Shown here piece after piece: positions 25,166 through 33,590 of a DNA stretch of 50,178 nucleotides (the stretch's first letter is position 1; each line of letters starts with the position of its first letter). The stretch spans positions 1-50,178 of the forward strand of contig JAIDKG010000002.1 in NCBI GenBank assembly GCA_029051525.1. Direction: 5' to 3'. The position numbers were made by a program, and so were the translations under genes. Under the pieces are notes generated by a model. The model did no database searches. It saw nothing but the letters and a program-made list of their open reading frames with translations, and was not told where the DNA came from. This DNA is from Muribaculaceae bacterium (lineage in GTDB: Bacteria > Bacteroidota > Bacteroidia > Bacteroidales > Muribaculaceae).

Positions 25166-26746
25166 TCAGAGTTTGATATTGCGCCAGTCTTCTCCCATCG
25201 ATGCGGGGACATTGACTGTGGGTGTCTGGCTCTTCTGGTTCTCGCGGATAGCGTGCTGCTTCACGTTGCTGGTGATGTAGTCGCAGAGGTCGCCGAGGGT
25301 CACGTCGCCCATTTCGGTCTGGAGCTTTTTGAGCAGGAAGTAGGTAAACATACCGTGACCCTCCTCATTATAGGCATAGGCGGTCTCTTCGCCGGTGGCG
25401 GCGGTGAATACTACCATATTACCCTTGGTTTCGGCCTTCTTCGGGGCGATTGCCACACCGCGGGCCGAGGCCATCATCTCACCCTCACGCTTTGCTCCGC
25501 TGAAGCAGGCATCCATGAATACCACTGTGCCGCGCGAGGGGATATTGCCGAGGCGATCGTAGAGCTGGGCGATGGAATAGCCTGTAGAGGTGTCGGCACC
25601 GTAGCCGTCGACCGGAAGGAGGAAGGCATCGCGGGTAGCCTCGTCGGGCACACCGTGGCCGGCGTAGTATACGATGATGTTGATGTTACCCTCGTAGGCG
25701 TTGGAGGTCTTGGCCAAAAGGTTCATGCCGAAGCGCATGTCATTGAGCGATGCATCCTTGATGAGATGCACGTTTTTGGAGGGTATGCCGAGTGTCTTTT
25801 TGAGATAGAGTGAGAATACTTCGGCATCGTTGTTGGCGAAGGGCACTTTTGCCTCGCGGGTATAGTTCTCGTTGCCTATCACGAGGCAGAAGGTATTGTC
25901 GCGGTCTATGCCGTCCATCACGGGGATGTTGAAGTCGAGTTCGGAGATGAATCCGGCCTCCGAACCCTCCTCGGCCGCAGCCATTGCATTGTCGCCGGCA
26001 CCTGCGGCAGGAGCCTGCGGCACACCCATGAGCGCCAGCACATCCTGGTTGCGCTCAAGCGGAGTGCGGATGAAGGGGTTGCCGCCGGGCATACGCACAT
26101 TGTCGAAGTCATGAAGCTCGGCCAGTCGGTGGTTGCCCTCGAAGGCACCGGGGGCAAGCTCGGTCCATGTGCCGTTAAACCATATGTCGGTCAGCGGACG
26201 GCACTCGAAGAATGCGCCGGGGCCCACCACCACGTCGGAATGGAAAGCCACACTCTGCAGCTGGCAGCGCATGAAGGCACCGTCGGCCACAGTGGTCATC
26301 GAGGCGGGGAATACGAGTGAATCCTGCTTCAGAGCGGCGGTGAAAGCACCCAGACCGATACGCTTGAGTCGGTCGGGAAGTTCAAGATTGCTGATGGGGG
26401 TATTCTTGAACGAGAAATCACCGATTGCCACCAGTGTCGAGGGTAGCGACAGCTGCACGGGCTGTGTGCGGGCAAACTCATTGCCGGTGGGTGAGAAACT
26501 CTTGAAACCGATTGAAGTCACACCCTCGCCGATCTCAATTTTGTTGATTTTATGCCATTTCCCATCCTTATACCATGCCTCATTCTGAGGAGCGGGCCAG
26601 TCGGGCATGTCACCGTGGCCGGTGATCTGGAGCACACCCTCGGGAGTGACATCCCACTTCAGGGTGGAGGTAAGTTTTTTAGGCTTGGCATCGGCCGTGA
26701 GTGCTATGGCCAATACCGCCGCAAGAAAGAAGAATATACGTCTCAT
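25166..26746 (-). CDS. Exported caspase-like (C14) protease with leucine-rich repeats
   Basis: A 526-residue protein. A signal peptide (MRRIFFFLAAVLAIALTADA) leads to BspA-type leucine-rich repeats (about 70-240: GVTSIGFKSF, TLVAIGDFSF, RLKRIGLGAF, SMTTVADGAF, VVVGPGAFFE, ELAPGAFEG). An Ala/Gly-rich linker of about 30 residues precedes a caspase-like domain (about 290-510). The catalytic dyad is present: His364 in YYAGHGVP and Cys414 in MDACFSG. Relatives (metacaspases, orthocaspases) cut after Arg or Lys. The export signal places it in the envelope or outside the cell, unlike the many cytoplasmic defence caspases. It heads the minus-strand operon and has a good promoter at 26838-26869. A TPR-caspase is encoded in the divergent operon. 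Substrate unknown. Confidence 0.88.
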   Translation of the reverse strand: MRRIFFFLAAVLAIALTADAKPKKLTSTLKWDVTPEGVLQITGHGDMPDWPAPQNEAWYKDGKWHKINKIEIGEGVTSIGFKSFSPTGNEFARTQPVQLSLPSTLVAIGDFSFKNTPISNLELPDRLKRIGLGAFTAALKQDSLVFPASMTTVADGAFMRCQLQSVAFHSDVVVGPGAFFECRPLTDIWFNGTWTELAPGAFEGNHRLAELHDFDNVRMPGGNPFIRTPLERNQDVLALMGVPQAPAAGAGDNAMAAAEEGSEAGFISELDFNIPVMDGIDRDNTFCLVIGNENYTREAKVPFANNDAEVFSLYLKKTLGIPSKNVHLIKDASLNDMRFGMNLLAKTSNAYEGNINIIVYYAGHGVPDEATRDAFLLPVDGYGADTSTGYSIAQLYDRLGNIPSRGTVVFMDACFSGAKREGEMMASARGVAIAPKKAETKGNMVVFTAATGEETAYAYNEEGHGMFTYFLLKKLQTEMGDVTLGDLCDYITSNVKQHAIRENQKSQTPTVNVPASMGEDWRNIKL

Positions 26747-26837
26747 TCGGTCAGACAGATTTTATGTGGTTGCAATTATAACAGGTATTCCTCCGGCAGC
26801 ATGTGTTAGTGGCATCCGAACCGGAGGGGAACAGTTG

Positions 26838-26869
26838 CAAAATTAGTAAAAAAAAAGGTTAGAAACAAA
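26838..26869 (-). promoter_or_regulatory. Promoter TTTG-N20-TAATTTTG of the LRR-caspase operon
   Basis: Minus-strand TTTG (26866-26869) and TAATTTTG (26838-26845) are 20 nt apart. The surrounding string GCAAAATTAGTAAAAAA is identical to the PurF-like gene's promoter at about 35057, showing a shared strong core. Confidence 0.75.
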
Positions 26870-26905
26870 ATTTTACATTTCAAAACGAACTACTTGACGT
26901 AAAAT

Positions 26906-26936
26906 TTTGATGATACTCAAAGTTTTACTAACTTTG
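26906..26936 (+). promoter_or_regulatory. Promoter TTTG-N19-TAACTTTG of the TPR-caspase operon
   Basis: TTTG (26906-26909) and TAACTTTG (26929-26936), 19 nt apart, are a full consensus match. The leader to the ATG at 27075 is about 130 nt. Only 36 bp separate this promoter from the divergent one, so one bound protein could control both. Confidence 0.8.
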
Positions 26937-27074
26937 CAAGGCCGACCGCACCACCCCGGTCATGATCCACCTCATAGCCTCACTCCGGATTTTCGATCCC
27001 TGATACCATGCGGTTGGCTCGACACTTCGCTAACTTAACTTTTTCAATTTACCCTCTCCCCCTCCCCACCACTG

Positions 27075-29171
27075 ATGAAACCATCACTCTACCCCGACAT
27101 CATGCATCTGGCAGCCGCGGCTGCTATGACACTCTGTGCTCTTGCCGCTCCGGCCGCCACTCCGGAAGCCGAACGTGAGTATTCTTTCACCCGTGAGGAG
27201 ACTCCGGTCCGTATCGAACCTTATTCCACCACGGCCTATACCTCCGGCCTGCATGGTGTGCAGACCATGCGCGGCGACCGACTCCAATTTTTCAAGAAGG
27301 ATAGTGTGGCCGATTTCCGTCTCAGCCCGGCCGGAAATTCTTTTTTCCTTATAAAGGCCGATAAGAAGGGGCGCCGTGAGGCCCGGCGCTTCGACATACT
27401 CCGCCCGGAAGTCAATATCGCAAAATTCGATATCAAGAAATACGGCGTCCCCTCGGCCGCTATATATACCCCCGATGCCCGCCGGATTGTGGTGGCTACC
27501 GATAAGGCCATCTTCATCATGGAGCCGAAGAAGCTCAAGGAGACCGGGCGCATCGACCTGGTGCCGATTCATCCCACCGAGATGGTGATGAGCCCCAATG
27601 GCTATTTCCTCGCCCTTATCGAGGGTAAGGATGTGGTGATATATAATTTTGAAGACCGCCGCATCCGCGCCCGTATCGATGCCGAAGTGCCGGTGACCGA
27701 TCTGGTATTCAATCCTGAGTCATCGTCGATGGCTATCCTCACCGACGACGGACTCCTCTCTATCTATGACACCCGCACCTTCGAGGTCAGCTCGATGGTG
27801 GATGACCTGGGGCAGGGTCTGGCCTGCGATTACAATGCCGATGGCAAGTATATCGCAGTGGCGAAGTCTCCCTCGGAGATTGAGATTGTGAATCTGGTGC
27901 GACCCACCGACCGCCGACATATCGACCTCGACAAGGAGGGGATGGCCGACCTGGTGTTTATCACCGACTCCGAGCAGCGTCCGATTCTGGCTTATGGCTC
28001 TACATCAGCCCTCAACGCGCAGCGTATCGTCGGTCTGGAACCATACTTCTCCCGTCTGGTGAGCGATGCCGTGGATGCCCGCATGACCGAGTGGATGAAG
28101 ATGCAGCCGGGTGAGTCGATGGAGGAGTATCAGCTCCGTGTCAATGATGAATCGGTGCGCCGTCAGCGCCGCCTTTTCGAAGACAGCATCTCGACCGATA
28201 TGGCGGGCGACCTCCTCTCTATGTCGAATATCACCCTCGGCAATTACGACCGCCAGAATGGTGTGCTGGCCGTGGAGTTCTCGAATCTGCCGCAAATCTA
28301 TCTCCCGGTGCCGGAGGCTGATGTGGCTTCGTTCGGCTCGGCCGACGACCTCTCGATCCATGATGCTCAGTATGGTGTGCTCCCCGATGATTCTTTCGAG
28401 CTTATCTATGCCCGCTTCCTGAATAAGAAGGATGGCAAGGAGTATATCTACGATAATATCGACCGCCGCCCGATGGATATGCTCGGCGGCGACACCGATT
28501 TCGTGTCGCTCGACATCATCCGCCAGCAGCAGATGGAGGAGATTCGCCTCCAGGAGGTGAAGCAGCAGGTTGTGGCCGAGGCTAAGAAGAATAATGTGAT
28601 CTCGGATCATACCAACATCACCGTGGATTCGCAGGTGGTGCCGGCTTATGATGCCGATGGCAACAAGATACTCAACTATCTGGTGAAGTTCACCTATGAG
28701 GTCGACCCGGAGTTCTCGGCCGTCGAGGACTTCAAACCGGGCAAATACACCATCGCCGAGTCGGGAGCCGCCACTTCGATGCTCAATATCGTGCGTCAGG
28801 CTTTCGAGGGTGATTTCGCTCAGTATCTGAAGAGCGGCAAACGCCTGAATGTGAAGATTTCGGGCACTGCCGACGCCACTCCGATCGTGCGCGGCATACC
28901 GTATGACGGTTCGCTGGGTGAATTCGACGACGAACCGGTGACCATCGATTCGCAGCTCACCACCATCAGCGTGAACCGCAGCGAGGGGATCCGCACCAAT
29001 GAGCAGCTGGCGTTCCTGCGTGCGGCCGCAGTGCGCGATTATCTCGACCGCAATGTGAAGGCCCTTTCCGATATGGATACCCGCTATGATTATAATGTGG
29101 GTGTGAGCAAGGATAAGGGTTCGGAGTTCCGCCGTATCACAGCTGAATTCACATTTGTCGATGCTTTCTGA
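27075..29171 (+). CDS. Exported beta-propeller protein with OmpA-like C-terminus
   Basis: A 698-residue exported protein. After a hydrophobic N-terminus (about 8-28) comes a WD40-like propeller (about 75-300: ADFRLSPAGNSFFLIKAD, AIYTPDARRIVVATD, MVMSPNGYFLALIEG, LVFNPESSSMAILTDD, CDYNADGKYIAVA). A helical, charged middle follows (about 340-520). The C-terminal ~130 residues (LNVKISGTADATPI ... TNEQLAFLRAAAVRDYL) resemble the peptidoglycan-binding OmpA/MotB fold, in which N-x-x-L-x-x-x-R-A-x-x-V is typical. It probably anchors at the cell wall and offers a propeller for protein binding. It is first in the operon; the TPR-caspase starts 34 bp later. Could be a scaffold; not recognised as a named family. 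Confidence 0.75.
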   Translation: MKPSLYPDIMHLAAAAAMTLCALAAPAATPEAEREYSFTREETPVRIEPYSTTAYTSGLHGVQTMRGDRLQFFKKDSVADFRLSPAGNSFFLIKADKKGRREARRFDILRPEVNIAKFDIKKYGVPSAAIYTPDARRIVVATDKAIFIMEPKKLKETGRIDLVPIHPTEMVMSPNGYFLALIEGKDVVIYNFEDRRIRARIDAEVPVTDLVFNPESSSMAILTDDGLLSIYDTRTFEVSSMVDDLGQGLACDYNADGKYIAVAKSPSEIEIVNLVRPTDRRHIDLDKEGMADLVFITDSEQRPILAYGSTSALNAQRIVGLEPYFSRLVSDAVDARMTEWMKMQPGESMEEYQLRVNDESVRRQRRLFEDSISTDMAGDLLSMSNITLGNYDRQNGVLAVEFSNLPQIYLPVPEADVASFGSADDLSIHDAQYGVLPDDSFELIYARFLNKKDGKEYIYDNIDRRPMDMLGGDTDFVSLDIIRQQQMEEIRLQEVKQQVVAEAKKNNVISDHTNITVDSQVVPAYDADGNKILNYLVKFTYEVDPEFSAVEDFKPGKYTIAESGAATSMLNIVRQAFEGDFAQYLKSGKRLNVKISGTADATPIVRGIPYDGSLGEFDDEPVTIDSQLTTISVNRSEGIRTNEQLAFLRAAAVRDYLDRNVKALSDMDTRYDYNVGVSKDKGSEFRRITAEFTFVDAF

Positions 29172-29205
29172 GCCTCGACAGGTATCTGACCACACCGACA
29201 CATTT

Positions 29206-31821
29206 ATGAAGAAACGATATATCTCCATACCCCTCTTTGCAGCCCTTTTGGCCGCCGGAGCGTTCACCCCTGCCGTAAGGGGTGAGCAACCGGCCTCGCC
29301 GGCAATGGAAGCCCCGGCTCCGCTCGGACCTACCGATGAGGCTCCTGCCGACTCTGTGGCCACCCTCCCCTCGCCGGCCAAGGTGAAGGGGGAGGAGGCC
29401 TCGGAGCTATATAAGAAGGTGAAGTTTATGCTCTATGAGGGCGACCTCGAAGCGAATATCTATCCCACCGCTCTCGAGGCCACACGCACCGCGCTGGAGG
29501 CACTCGATCTTGCCGAGGATGCAGCCGACCGCGACCGGGCTTCGAGCATTCTGCTCGACCTGAATCCGCTCATGGCCCGGGGCGCGATATTCTATTCTGG
29601 TCAGGGTGACTCGAAGCGGCAGGCTGATTTTGCACGCGCATATATAGATGTGCGTGAGAATCCCTCGATGGCAGGAAAGAATTTTGAAACCATTCTGGGT
29701 CTTCTGCCGCAGCTCCTATATTGCGCCGCATATGGCGCAACGCAGGATGGCGACACCGAGGCCGCCAAACGCTATTTCCGGCTCTATCTCGACACCGATG
29801 ATGAGGCGCAGCGTCAGAATGTGGTGAAGTATTATGGTCAGGCTTGTCTGGCCACGGGCGACTATCGCGCCGGACTCGACGCATTGGCCGCCGCTACCGA
29901 CCGCTACCCCACCGACCTTCAGATTCTCACCTTGGCTCTGCAGACCTGCCTCGACGGCGGACTCACCGACCGCATGTCGCCCCTGCTTGAGAAGGCGCTC
30001 ATGCTCAGCCCCAACGATGAGAAACTGCTCAATCTCCAGGCTCAGCTCTATGAGCGTGAGGGTGAATACGGGCCGGCTGTAGATCTCTATCTGCGTTTGC
30101 TTGAGACGCATCCCAACAGTCTGGAGCTGAACCGCTCGCTGGCCACTTGCTATTATAATCTCGGAGCGTCGCACTATAATTCCTCCATCATGGAGAGCGA
30201 TGAGAAGGTGGCCACACGCCATCGACGGCAGTCGAAGACCTATTTCCGCTCGGCGGCCAATTCTCTGAGCCATGTGCTGGCAAATACCCCTTCGGATATG
30301 AAGTATCTCCGCGCTCTGGCACAGACCTATGCCGCTATGGGTGAGAAGGAGAAATTTGAGGAGGTGAATCAGTCGATCCGTGCCTTCGGCGGCGATGCCG
30401 TGGCATTCAATGCGATGCCGCAGATGATGGCTTCGGAGAGCGGTGCGATTCCGGGCGCAGCTGCCGATAATGGTGCCGGCGCAGCGGCGGCGGTTCCATC
30501 GTTTCAGGATTATGCGGCACCTATAATCACCTCGCAGCTCGGCGAATGGGCCAAGCGCGGTGAGTTCGAGACTATCGAGGATTATCGCCGTCGGCTGACT
30601 GAGGGTGGCGCCGAATCCCGCTATCAGCAACTGCTTAAACAGGCTGAGAAGGATTATCTCGACCGCTATGCGCGTCAGCTGGTGATTTCCGACCTGCGCC
30701 TCTCCCCCTACGACATCGACAACGAGACCTACCGCATCGACACCCCCTATGGCGCTACGGTGGTCAAGGTGCCGCTGAAGGGTCATGAGGCTGAGGCTTT
30801 CAAGGCGGGTTGGGAGAGTGCGCGTATCCGTGCGCCGCGCTTCATAATCCGCGACAATAAGGTGGCTATTGCATCGGTCACATATGTGGTCAATGACCGT
30901 AAATATGAGTTCTCGGCCGATGATGCGGCAGGATATTCCACTCCGCGTGTCTATGTGGATATGGCGGGGATACTCGCCTCCGACACCCCCTCCGACTCGT
31001 CGGACCCCTCGGCAAAGGTGACGGCTATCTTCAAGGATAGCGATGTGGATGTGAATATCCCTGTCACCGGGCGCAAGGCCCCGGGTATGTTTGCCCTTAT
31101 CATCGCCAATGAGCAGTATGAGAAGGCCGATGATGTGTATGGCGCTCTCCACGATGGCGACACCTTCGCCAAGTATTGCAACCGCACCCTCGGCATACCG
31201 GAAAGCAACATCATCACCCTCTCCAACGCCACCGGCAATCAGGTGCGCGACGCTCTTGCCACTCTGGTGCGCAAGGTGAAGGGCTACGGCCCGGAGGCTG
31301 AGGCGGTGGTATTCTATGCGGGCCACGGTCTGCCGGATGAGTCCACTTCCGAGGCATATATGATGCCGGTGGATGCCAATCCGCTGCTTATGACCACACT
31401 CATCCCGATGAAGGAGTTCTATGCCACTCTCGGGCAGATGCCTTCGGCCTGCACTTCGGTGTTTGTCGACGCCTGCTTCAGCGGCACCGACCGCAGCGGG
31501 TCGATGATCAATAAGGGGCGCGGCGTGGCGTTCGCCACCAAGGCGGCTGTGCCGGAGGGGAATATGTTTGTGCTCACGGCGGCCTCTTCCAAGGAGACGG
31601 CTCTGCCATATAAGGAGAAGTATCACGGTCTGTTCACATATTATCTGCTGAAGAAACTTCAGGAGTCGAAGGGGAACACGACTCTGCGCCAATTGGCCGA
31701 TTATGTGATCTCGAATGTGCGCCACACTGCCGAGACCGTCAACTCCAAACCCCAGAACCCCACAGTGAGCACCTCGGGCGATCTCTCCACCTCCTGGGAC
31801 TCCAAGAAACTGAAACCCTGA
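29206..31821 (+). CDS. Exported TPR and caspase-like (C14) protease
   Basis: An 871-residue exported protein. The signal peptide is MKKRYISIPLFAALLAAGAF. A helical TPR region follows (about 75-400: DFARAYIDVRENP, AAKRYFRLYLDTDDEAQ, NLQAQLYEREGEYGPAVDLY, YFRSAANSLSHVL). A middle segment of about 180 residues resembles beta-sandwich linkers, and the C-terminal caspase domain (about 625-865) has His707 in FYAGHGLP and Cys757 in VDACFSG. The His-Cys spacing of 50 is the same as in the divergent LRR-caspase, and the tails (FTYYLLKKLQE ... NPTVS) are also alike, so they are paralogous. The ATG at 29206 is preferred to that at 29155, which lies in the preceding gene. TPRs suggest recruitment of partner proteins. 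Confidence 0.88.
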   Translation: MKKRYISIPLFAALLAAGAFTPAVRGEQPASPAMEAPAPLGPTDEAPADSVATLPSPAKVKGEEASELYKKVKFMLYEGDLEANIYPTALEATRTALEALDLAEDAADRDRASSILLDLNPLMARGAIFYSGQGDSKRQADFARAYIDVRENPSMAGKNFETILGLLPQLLYCAAYGATQDGDTEAAKRYFRLYLDTDDEAQRQNVVKYYGQACLATGDYRAGLDALAAATDRYPTDLQILTLALQTCLDGGLTDRMSPLLEKALMLSPNDEKLLNLQAQLYEREGEYGPAVDLYLRLLETHPNSLELNRSLATCYYNLGASHYNSSIMESDEKVATRHRRQSKTYFRSAANSLSHVLANTPSDMKYLRALAQTYAAMGEKEKFEEVNQSIRAFGGDAVAFNAMPQMMASESGAIPGAAADNGAGAAAAVPSFQDYAAPIITSQLGEWAKRGEFETIEDYRRRLTEGGAESRYQQLLKQAEKDYLDRYARQLVISDLRLSPYDIDNETYRIDTPYGATVVKVPLKGHEAEAFKAGWESARIRAPRFIIRDNKVAIASVTYVVNDRKYEFSADDAAGYSTPRVYVDMAGILASDTPSDSSDPSAKVTAIFKDSDVDVNIPVTGRKAPGMFALIIANEQYEKADDVYGALHDGDTFAKYCNRTLGIPESNIITLSNATGNQVRDALATLVRKVKGYGPEAEAVVFYAGHGLPDESTSEAYMMPVDANPLLMTTLIPMKEFYATLGQMPSACTSVFVDACFSGTDRSGSMINKGRGVAFATKAAVPEGNMFVLTAASSKETALPYKEKYHGLFTYYLLKKLQESKGNTTLRQLADYVISNVRHTAETVNSKPQNPTVSTSGDLSTSWDSKKLKP

Positions 31822-31841
31822 TATCTATCCCCTGTAATAAC

Positions 31842-31896
31842 CTCTCGGCGGCACCTCTTCTCATAGAGAGGGCCGGCGAGAGAGAAAAAAAAAAAA
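31842..31896 (+). other. Hairpin followed by A12 tract before the DUF4384-like gene
   Basis: A GC-rich imperfect hairpin (31842-31882, CTCTCGGCGGC / GCCGGCGAGAG) is followed by twelve consecutive A (31885-31896), 14 bp before the next start. The A tract probably helps ribosome loading, as A-rich leaders do in Bacteroidetes. The hairpin could reduce read-through but lacks a T run. Confidence 0.45.
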
Positions 31897-31910
31897 CTCA
31901 AACCATCGCA

Positions 31911-32822
31911 ATGAAACGAAATGCTATTCTTCGCCTTCTGGCGCTGACAGTCTTTCTCTTCTCCGCTGCCGCTGCCATGATGGCCAACGACATCAAGACC
32001 GTGGAGGGTGAATACACCTTCCTCGGCGACGGACGCCACTCCCCGGCCGAATGCAAACGTCTGGCCGCCGAATATGCACGTGTGGCCGCCCTTAAGGATG
32101 CCTTCGGCGCTATCCTCACCCAGGATATCATGCAGACGGAATCCATACGCGGCGATAGCGAGACCTCCCATTTCCTGTCACTCTCTTCGTCGGAAGTGAA
32201 GGGTGAATGGCTCGGCGACATCGGCGAACCGGAATATGACATTTCGCTCGATCAGGATGCCAACCTCATAGTGCACTGCAAGGTGAAGGGGCGTGCCAAG
32301 GCGCTCAACAACCGTGCGGCGGAATTCGAGGCACTCGTGCTCCGCAACGGCACCGACCGCCGTCAGGCCGACACCAATTTCCGCCACGGCGACCGGATGT
32401 ATCTCTATTTCAGCGCCCCGGTCAATGGTTATCTCTCGGTGTTCCTGGCCGATGAGCAGGATAATGTGTTTGCCATCCTCCCCTATTCCACGGGTGATGT
32501 GCATGAGATCAAGACCCGCAAGACTTTCGACTATATCTTCTTCGACCCCAAGCGCGGCAATGATTTCGGCAATGTCGACGAACTCATCATGACCGCCCCC
32601 GAGGGTGAGGAATTCAACAAACTCTATGTCGTATTCTCTCCCGAACCCTACGCGCCGCCGGTGGTGAAATTCAAATATGCCGGTGCGCCGCCGGTGATGG
32701 ACCGCGAGGAGTTTACGAAATGGCTCGTGAAGGTGCGCCGCAATGACGAGCGCATGGGAGTGAAGTCGATGAATCTCATGATCTCCCCCTCGGGGCGTAA
32801 GACAGAGACTATAAACTATTAA
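31911..32822 (+). CDS. Exported DUF4384-like protein
   Basis: A 303-residue protein. A signal peptide (MKRNAILRLLALTVFLFSAAAAMMA) leads to a domain with repeated K-R-L-A-A-E-Y-A-R-x-A-A-L-K (about 45-80), like those of LPP20/FlgT-N-type envelope proteins. The second half (about 150-255: DRMYLYFSAPVNGYLSVFLADEQDNVFAILPYS) has the form of DUF4384, a domain often linked to caspase-like or TPR proteins. It lies in the same operon as the TPR-caspase, 89 bp downstream, so it may be an activity modulator or envelope adaptor. DUF identification is from memory of the family pattern. Confidence 0.75.
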   Translation: MKRNAILRLLALTVFLFSAAAAMMANDIKTVEGEYTFLGDGRHSPAECKRLAAEYARVAALKDAFGAILTQDIMQTESIRGDSETSHFLSLSSSEVKGEWLGDIGEPEYDISLDQDANLIVHCKVKGRAKALNNRAAEFEALVLRNGTDRRQADTNFRHGDRMYLYFSAPVNGYLSVFLADEQDNVFAILPYSTGDVHEIKTRKTFDYIFFDPKRGNDFGNVDELIMTAPEGEEFNKLYVVFSPEPYAPPVVKFKYAGAPPVMDREEFTKWLVKVRRNDERMGVKSMNLMISPSGRKTETINY

Positions 32823-32848
32823 TTTCCCAACCAAATACCTAAATCATT

Positions 32849-33475
32849 ATGAAAAAGATTATCATGATGCTGCTGGCGCTCGTAATGATCGCCCCGGTCT
32901 ATGCCGATCAGACAAAGACCCTCAACAAGGAACTCGAGAAGGAGTACAAGAAGAAACTCAAACAGTACAAGAAGGAGAAGTGGAACGTCGTGGGCAGCCG
33001 CACCATGGAGGTAGCACTGCTGAAGCACTATGAGAAGCTCAACGACGCTGCCGAGGATGCTCATGAGATCGTGGGCATGTCGCGCACCAAGACCAAAAAC
33101 AACGGTTATCAGGCCGCTTCCAACAATGCGATGATCTCCTACGCCTCTCAGGCCGGTTCAGCCCTGAAGGGCCGCGCCATGACCGACATCTTTGCCGATG
33201 GTGCCAACACTGAGGCTGAGTTCGACCACTTCTTCTCGGCCTATGAGCGCCTCGTGGAGAAGGAGATCCGCGGTGAGATGCAGGAGAGCTTCGGCCTGGT
33301 GCGCACTCTCCCCGACGGCACATATGAGTTTGAGGTATTCTATGTGGTGAGCGAGAGCAAGGCCGCCAAGGCCCGTCAGCGCGCCCTCAACAATGCCATG
33401 AAGGATAGCGAGGCAGCCCAGAAGTATGCCAAGGAGCTCTCGGGCTATGTCAATGAGGCATTCCCCCAGATGTAA
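32849..33475 (+). CDS. Small exported helical protein, LPP20-like
   Basis: A 208-residue exported protein. The signal peptide is MKKIIMMLLALVMIAPVYA. A highly charged helical stretch follows (about 22-45, KTLNKELEKEYKKKLKQYKK), then a compact domain with NNAMISYASQAGSALKGR and FEVFYVVSESKAAKARQRAL. This resembles LPP20-type stress or envelope proteins, but there is no lipobox. It is the last gene of the plus-strand caspase operon (26 bp after the previous stop) and is followed by a terminator hairpin. I do not assign a function. Confidence 0.68.
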   Translation: MKKIIMMLLALVMIAPVYADQTKTLNKELEKEYKKKLKQYKKEKWNVVGSRTMEVALLKHYEKLNDAAEDAHEIVGMSRTKTKNNGYQAASNNAMISYASQAGSALKGRAMTDIFADGANTEAEFDHFFSAYERLVEKEIRGEMQESFGLVRTLPDGTYEFEVFYVVSESKAAKARQRALNNAMKDSEAAQKYAKELSGYVNEAFPQM

Positions 33476-33531
33476 TATATCCCCCTCGCGCAAAGACTGC
33501 ACCGCGCCCATGCGCGCTGAGCAATATAGCA

Positions 33532-33564
33532 AAAGCCCGGAAACCGATATGGCTTCCGGGCTTT
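33532..33564. terminator. Bidirectional terminator between convergent genes
   Basis: AAAGCCCGGAA and TTCCGGGCTTT form a perfect 11-bp stem around 11 nt and are followed by CTTTAT on the plus strand. It lies between the end of the caspase operon (33475) and the PurF-like gene (33591). Confidence 0.85.
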
Positions 33565-33590
33565 CTTTATGTATGGCGGGGTTATTTCAA

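Noticed and set aside
28005..31725. Long minus-strand frames (458 and 669 codons) opposite the propeller and TPR-caspase genes
   Set aside because: The plus-strand genes have signal peptides, catalytic motifs and a promoter; the minus frames are His/Ile/Gly-rich shadows.
31842..31896. Terminator inside the plus-strand caspase operon
   Set aside because: The hairpin is followed by an A tract, not T, on the transcribed strand, and the next genes are closely spaced in the same direction.
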